Assembly (NCBI GenBank): GCA_020430865.1
Contig: JAGQIY010001143.1
Location: forward strand, 1 to 6,157
Direction of reading: 5' to 3'
DNA from: Myxococcales bacterium
GTDB taxonomy: Bacteria; Myxococcota; Polyangia; Polyangiales; Polyangiaceae
DNA: 6,157 bases
The notes beneath the pieces are model-generated. The model searched no databases, was not told the origin of the DNA, and worked only from the letters and a program-made list of their open reading frames with translations. Shown piece after piece: positions 4,864 through 6,157 of this stretch; position 1 is the first letter of the stretch; each line of letters starts with the position of its first letter. A program made the translations under genes and the position numbers.

Positions 4864-6157
4864 ATGCAATCCGGAGAAGTCATTGCCGGACGCTACGAGA
4901 TCATCGACCTGATCGGGTCGGGTGGGATGGGCGCCGTGTATTCGGCGCGCCACACGCTCAGTCAACGAGAGGTAGCGCTCAAGGTGATTCATCCTGGGAT
5001 CTCCGACAGGCCTCGCGCCGTCACCCGCTTCGAGCGAGAGGCGAGCGCAGCGTCCAAGGTGGGTCACCCTGGCCTGGTTCAGGTGCTGGATGCGGGCCAG
5101 GATCCAGGCAGCGGCGCGCTATTCCTGGTGATGGAACTGCTTCGGGGGGAGACCCTGAAGCAATGGATCGGGCGACACCAGTCCCCCTCGTCCTACGCCC
5201 AGGCGCGAGGCTTCCTCGAGCTCTTCGCCGAGCTCCTCGAGCCGCTCGATGCGCTGCACGCCGCCGGGTTCGTTCACCGCGACCTCAAGCCGGAGAACGT
5301 CTTCATCACGGCACTCCCCAAGGGCGCCGGGCGCGTGAAGGTGCTGGACTTCGGACTCACACGCGAGGTGCACGCAGACTCCGAGACTCGCACGGGGACT
5401 GCGCTGGGAACACCGCACTACATGGCCCCAGAGCAATCCCTGAGCGCCAAGGATGCGACCCCCGCGGCAGACGTGTGGGCGCTGGGGGTGATGCTCTACG
5501 AGGGACTCGCAGGCACGCGACCCTTCGTTGGCGAGACGCCGAACGCCGTGCTGGTGGCGGCGTGCACGACGCCGTATCCGGCCATCCAAGACACTTGCCC
5601 GTGGCTTCCGAAGCCCCTGGTGGACTTGCTCGACGCCTGCCTGAGCAAACGACCCGATCTGCGCCTGCAGAACGCGGGAGCCGTGTTGGGCGGGCTCCGC
5701 CACGCGCTCGCGCAAGGCACCGGCGCGGCGCCGGCAGCGCTTCAGCGCGCTCCAGCGCGCGTGGCGACCGAGCCGTCACCCCCAGGGCCGAATCCTCACG
5801 GCAACATTGCCACGCTGAGCACACTCAGGTCCTCGAGCGACGGTGGACCCGGGGTGCCCCAGCTGCTCGCGCTCGACAACACGCTGCTGGCAGACACCTT
5901 GGAGGACGCAGCGCCCACCTCCGATGGCCGAACAGCAGACCCGTCACGCCATCGCGAGCCAGTGCAGCGCCGCTGGCGCTGGGTGGCGGCAGCTCCGGTG
6001 GGTGTGGTGGCGCTGGCGCTCGGCTGGCTTGCGTTTCCTCGCGGCTCCCGGAGCGAACCGGAGACAGCGCCGGCGGCGTCAGTGACAGCGGCCATCAGTG
6101 CAGTTGCTCCTGCGCCCGAGCGAGGCGAGCCGCAGGGAGCCGACGCGGACGAGATCA
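4864..6157 (+). CDS. Transmembrane Ser/Thr protein kinase (PknB-type), C-terminus cut by the window edge
   Basis: 431 codons are visible and no stop is reached. This is a eukaryotic-like Ser/Thr kinase that transfers phosphate from ATP to Ser/Thr in target proteins at the inner face of the membrane. All key residues are present: Gly-rich loop GSGGMGAV (18-25), catalytic Lys40 in VALK, probable helix-C Glu59, HRDLKPEN (138-145) with catalytic Asp140, DFG (162-164), activation segment ending GTPHYMAPE (182-190), DVWALG (203-208) and the subdomain XI Arg267. It is an RD-type kinase and so probably activated by phosphorylation of the activation loop, where Ser173, Thr175, Thr177 and Thr179 are candidates. 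A linker (about 285-368) leads to RRWRW and one membrane segment (about 373-391). The rest is Pro/Ala/Glu-rich and would lie outside the membrane. The ATG sits at the usual place, just before GEVIAGRYEI. The substrate is unknown. Confidence 0.93.
   Translation, partial: MQSGEVIAGRYEIIDLIGSGGMGAVYSARHTLSQREVALKVIHPGISDRPRAVTRFEREASAASKVGHPGLVQVLDAGQDPGSGALFLVMELLRGETLKQWIGRHQSPSSYAQARGFLELFAELLEPLDALHAAGFVHRDLKPENVFITALPKGAGRVKVLDFGLTREVHADSETRTGTALGTPHYMAPEQSLSAKDATPAADVWALGVMLYEGLAGTRPFVGETPNAVLVAACTTPYPAIQDTCPWLPKPLVDLLDACLSKRPDLRLQNAGAVLGGLRHALAQGTGAAPAALQRAPARVATEPSPPGPNPHGNIATLSTLRSSSDGGPGVPQLLALDNTLLADTLEDAAPTSDGRTADPSRHREPVQRRWRWVAAAPVGVVALALGWLAFPRGSRSEPETAPAASVTAAISAVAPAPERGEPQGADADEI

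Noticed and set aside
4252..5067. A 271-codon minus-strand open frame spanning the lipoprotein gene end, the spacer and the kinase start.
   Set aside because: It runs antisense to two well-supported genes and across a terminator; its Arg-rich composition is typical of GC-rich shadow frames.

Overview
The window is GC-rich DNA that reads like a myxobacterium (Myxococcota, probably class Polyangia; this is inference). Three things point there: a PknB-type Ser/Thr kinase with a C-terminal membrane anchor, a Cys-rich surface protein ending in a MYXO-CTERM-like tail, and lipoproteins with Gly/Ala/Ser/Thr-rich linkers. There is no sign of IS elements, CRISPR, tRNA or rRNA.

Layout: (1) positions 2-142, +, the C-terminal end of a TerB-like protein; (2) 120-1958, -, a convergent gene for a surface lipoprotein with a seven-bladed FG-GAP propeller, a 22-Cys region and a MYXO-CTERM-like tail, whose stop overlaps the TerB-like gene; (3) 1959-2382, a 424-bp divergent regulatory region; (4) 2383-4734, +, a 783-residue lipoprotein with a long glycine-rich linker and a beta-rich body of unknown function; (5) 4735-4863, a short spacer with a terminator hairpin; (6) 4864 to the window end, +, a Ser/Thr protein kinase, complete through its kinase domain and membrane segment but cut off in the outer part.

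The most unusual signal lies in the divergent region. A near-perfect sigma-54 (-24/-12) promoter at 2231-2246 faces the 783-residue lipoprotein gene. About 50 bp past its predicted start site is a perfect 12-bp stem hairpin followed by TTT, and directly after that a 16-nt perfect palindrome. Either a short (about 85 nt) sigma-54-driven RNA is made here, or the lipoprotein mRNA has a leader with an attenuator.

Two of the genes encode proteins predicted to sit at the cell surface and one a transmembrane signalling kinase. No shared pathway can be proven from the sequence: the two lipoprotein genes are divergent, and the kinase gene follows a terminator, so it probably has its own promoter.
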